A stretch of 31,005 bases of DNA, from the NCBI GenBank assembly GCA_937915375.1, contig CALDMO010000045.1:1-31005 (forward strand). The letters run 5' to 3'. This document shows positions 30,585 through 31,005 of this stretch, one piece after another. The notes beneath the pieces are model-generated. The model worked only from the letters and a program-made list of their open reading frames with translations, searched no databases and had not been told where the DNA came from. Source of the stretch: an uncultured Marvinbryantia sp. (lineage in GTDB: Bacteria; Bacillota; Clostridia; Lachnospirales; Lachnospiraceae). The translations under genes and the position numbers were made by a program. Within the stretch, counting starts at the first letter, position 1. Every line of letters starts with the position of its first letter.

Positions 30585-30670
30585 GGAGAGGTATCGAAGT
30601 GGTCATAACGAGGCGGTCTTGAAAACCGTTTGTCCGCAAGGGCGCGTGGGTTCGAATCCCACCCTCTCCG
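30585..30670 (+). tRNA. tRNA-Ser (anticodon TGA)
   Basis: The acceptor stem pairs GGAGAGG (30585-30591) with CCTCTCC (30663-30669), discriminator G at 30670, and no encoded CCA. The anticodon stem-loop CGGTCTTGAAAACCG gives anticodon TGA at 30620-30622. A long variable arm (TTTGTCCGCAAGGGCGCG region) and T-arm TGGGTTCGAATCCCA complete the class II fold expected for serine. It reads UCA and wobble codons. Confidence 0.96.
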
Positions 30671-30727
30671 TTTCGGGATTTTAAAAATTCCGGACGATAA
30701 ATTTATAAAAATGTTTTATTCAGGCAT

Positions 30728-30816
30728 GGAGAAGTACCCAAGAGGCTGAAGGGACACCCCTGGAAAGGGTGCAGGTCGTTAATAGCGGCGCGAGGGTTCA
30801 AATCCCTCCTTCTCCG
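30728..30816 (+). tRNA. tRNA-Ser (anticodon GGA)
   Basis: The acceptor stem pairs GGAGAAG (30728-30734) with CTTCTCC (30809-30815), discriminator G at 30816, no encoded CCA. The anticodon stem CACCC/GGGTG encloses CTGGAAA, giving anticodon GGA at 30762-30764. A long variable arm and T-arm GAGGGTTCAAATCCCTC match serine tRNAs. It lies 57 bases after the first tRNA-Ser and is probably cotranscribed with it. Confidence 0.96.
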
Positions 30817-30818
30817 TT

Positions 30819-30841
30819 TGATTCAAACTTTGTTTGAATCA
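30819..30841 (+). terminator. Hairpin after the tRNA-Ser pair
   Basis: TGATTCAAAC (30819-30828) is exactly complementary to GTTTGAATCA (30832-30841), with loop TTT. No T run follows, so termination strength is uncertain, but the position right after the second tRNA fits. Confidence 0.5.
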
Positions 30842-30960
30842 GATTGCGCAAAGTGTATTGCAACGGATAAAAACTTACATTTCGAATGAAGATGTGAAAA
30901 ATCTTGTGAGATGATGAGTTTGTGAAGAGTGCCAGTACAAAGCTGTGCGAAACAACTACA

Positions 30961-31005
30961 AAAAAGATTTAAAAAAATCGAAAAAAGTAGTTGACAAAAC
31001 AAAAA
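30961..31005 (+). promoter_or_regulatory. Truncated strong promoter at window edge (UP element plus -35)
   Basis: TTGACA at 30991-30996 is preceded by A/T tracts (AAAAAAGATTTAAAAAAATC region), the pattern of rRNA or tRNA promoters. The -10 box would lie beyond the window end. The stretch 30842-30960 shows no gene. Confidence 0.5.

Overview
The window looks like chromosomal DNA of a low-to-mid-GC Gram-positive anaerobe of the Clostridia, most likely a gut Lachnospiraceae (Blautia, Ruminococcus or Mediterraneibacter-like). The signs are near-consensus sigma-A promoters (TTGACA, 17 bp, TATAAT), strong GGAGG ribosome binding sites, an adenosylcobalamin ribonucleotide reductase, a family-2 GalT, an FMN riboswitch on an ECF riboflavin transporter, and secreted proteins with choline-binding-type repeats. 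Genus-level placement is an inference from protein style only.

Layout. 1-2300: a formate/nitrite-type channel and a secreted SGNH esterase with cell-wall-binding repeats. 2330-3390: the ribosomal rplM-rpsI operon with its promoter and terminator. 3390-5540: a decaying stretch with palindromic elements and two broken glycerolipid genes on the minus strand, a deleted plsY followed by a frameshifted diacylglycerol glycosyltransferase. 5540-7050: a MerR regulator and a YitT/YczE membrane protein, divergent around a perfect operator with a 19-bp promoter spacer. 7170-11660: a GH31 glycosidase and the B12-dependent reductase nrdJ. 11700-18370: a sugar locus made of a LacI regulator, two CUT1 permeases, a large binding protein and a cytoplasmic GH32 fructosidase, with repeated GTTCCA half-sites that are probably the LacI operators. 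18400-19900: greA and an SDR reductase that may modify EF-P. 19940-22710: galT, divergent from a CdaR/PucR-type regulator carrying an in-frame stop inside its DNA-binding domain. 22760-24200: an S41 (CtpA) protease and a convergent 56-residue small ORF. 24260-25215: FMN riboswitch and ribU. 25220-30390: a long operon centred on t6A tRNA modification (YcxB-like, tsaE, tsaB, rimI, a small CxxC protein, rnz, tsaD, ispD). 30500-31005: two tRNA-Ser genes and, at the edge, what looks like the -35 and UP element of another strong stable-RNA promoter.

How it fits together. Most of the window is ordinary core genome. The second-look items are regulatory architecture (promoters nested in terminators, the MerR operator, the LacI half-sites, a hairpin at the 5' end of the greA mRNA) and recent gene decay (three independent lesions, two in adjacent lipid genes). 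I see no phage, CRISPR, toxin-antitoxin or complete insertion sequence, and nothing that I could honestly call a new defence or biosynthetic system. The best candidates for uncharacterised biology are the small CxxC protein inside the t6A operon, the 56-residue ORF, and the palindromic elements around 3450-3545.
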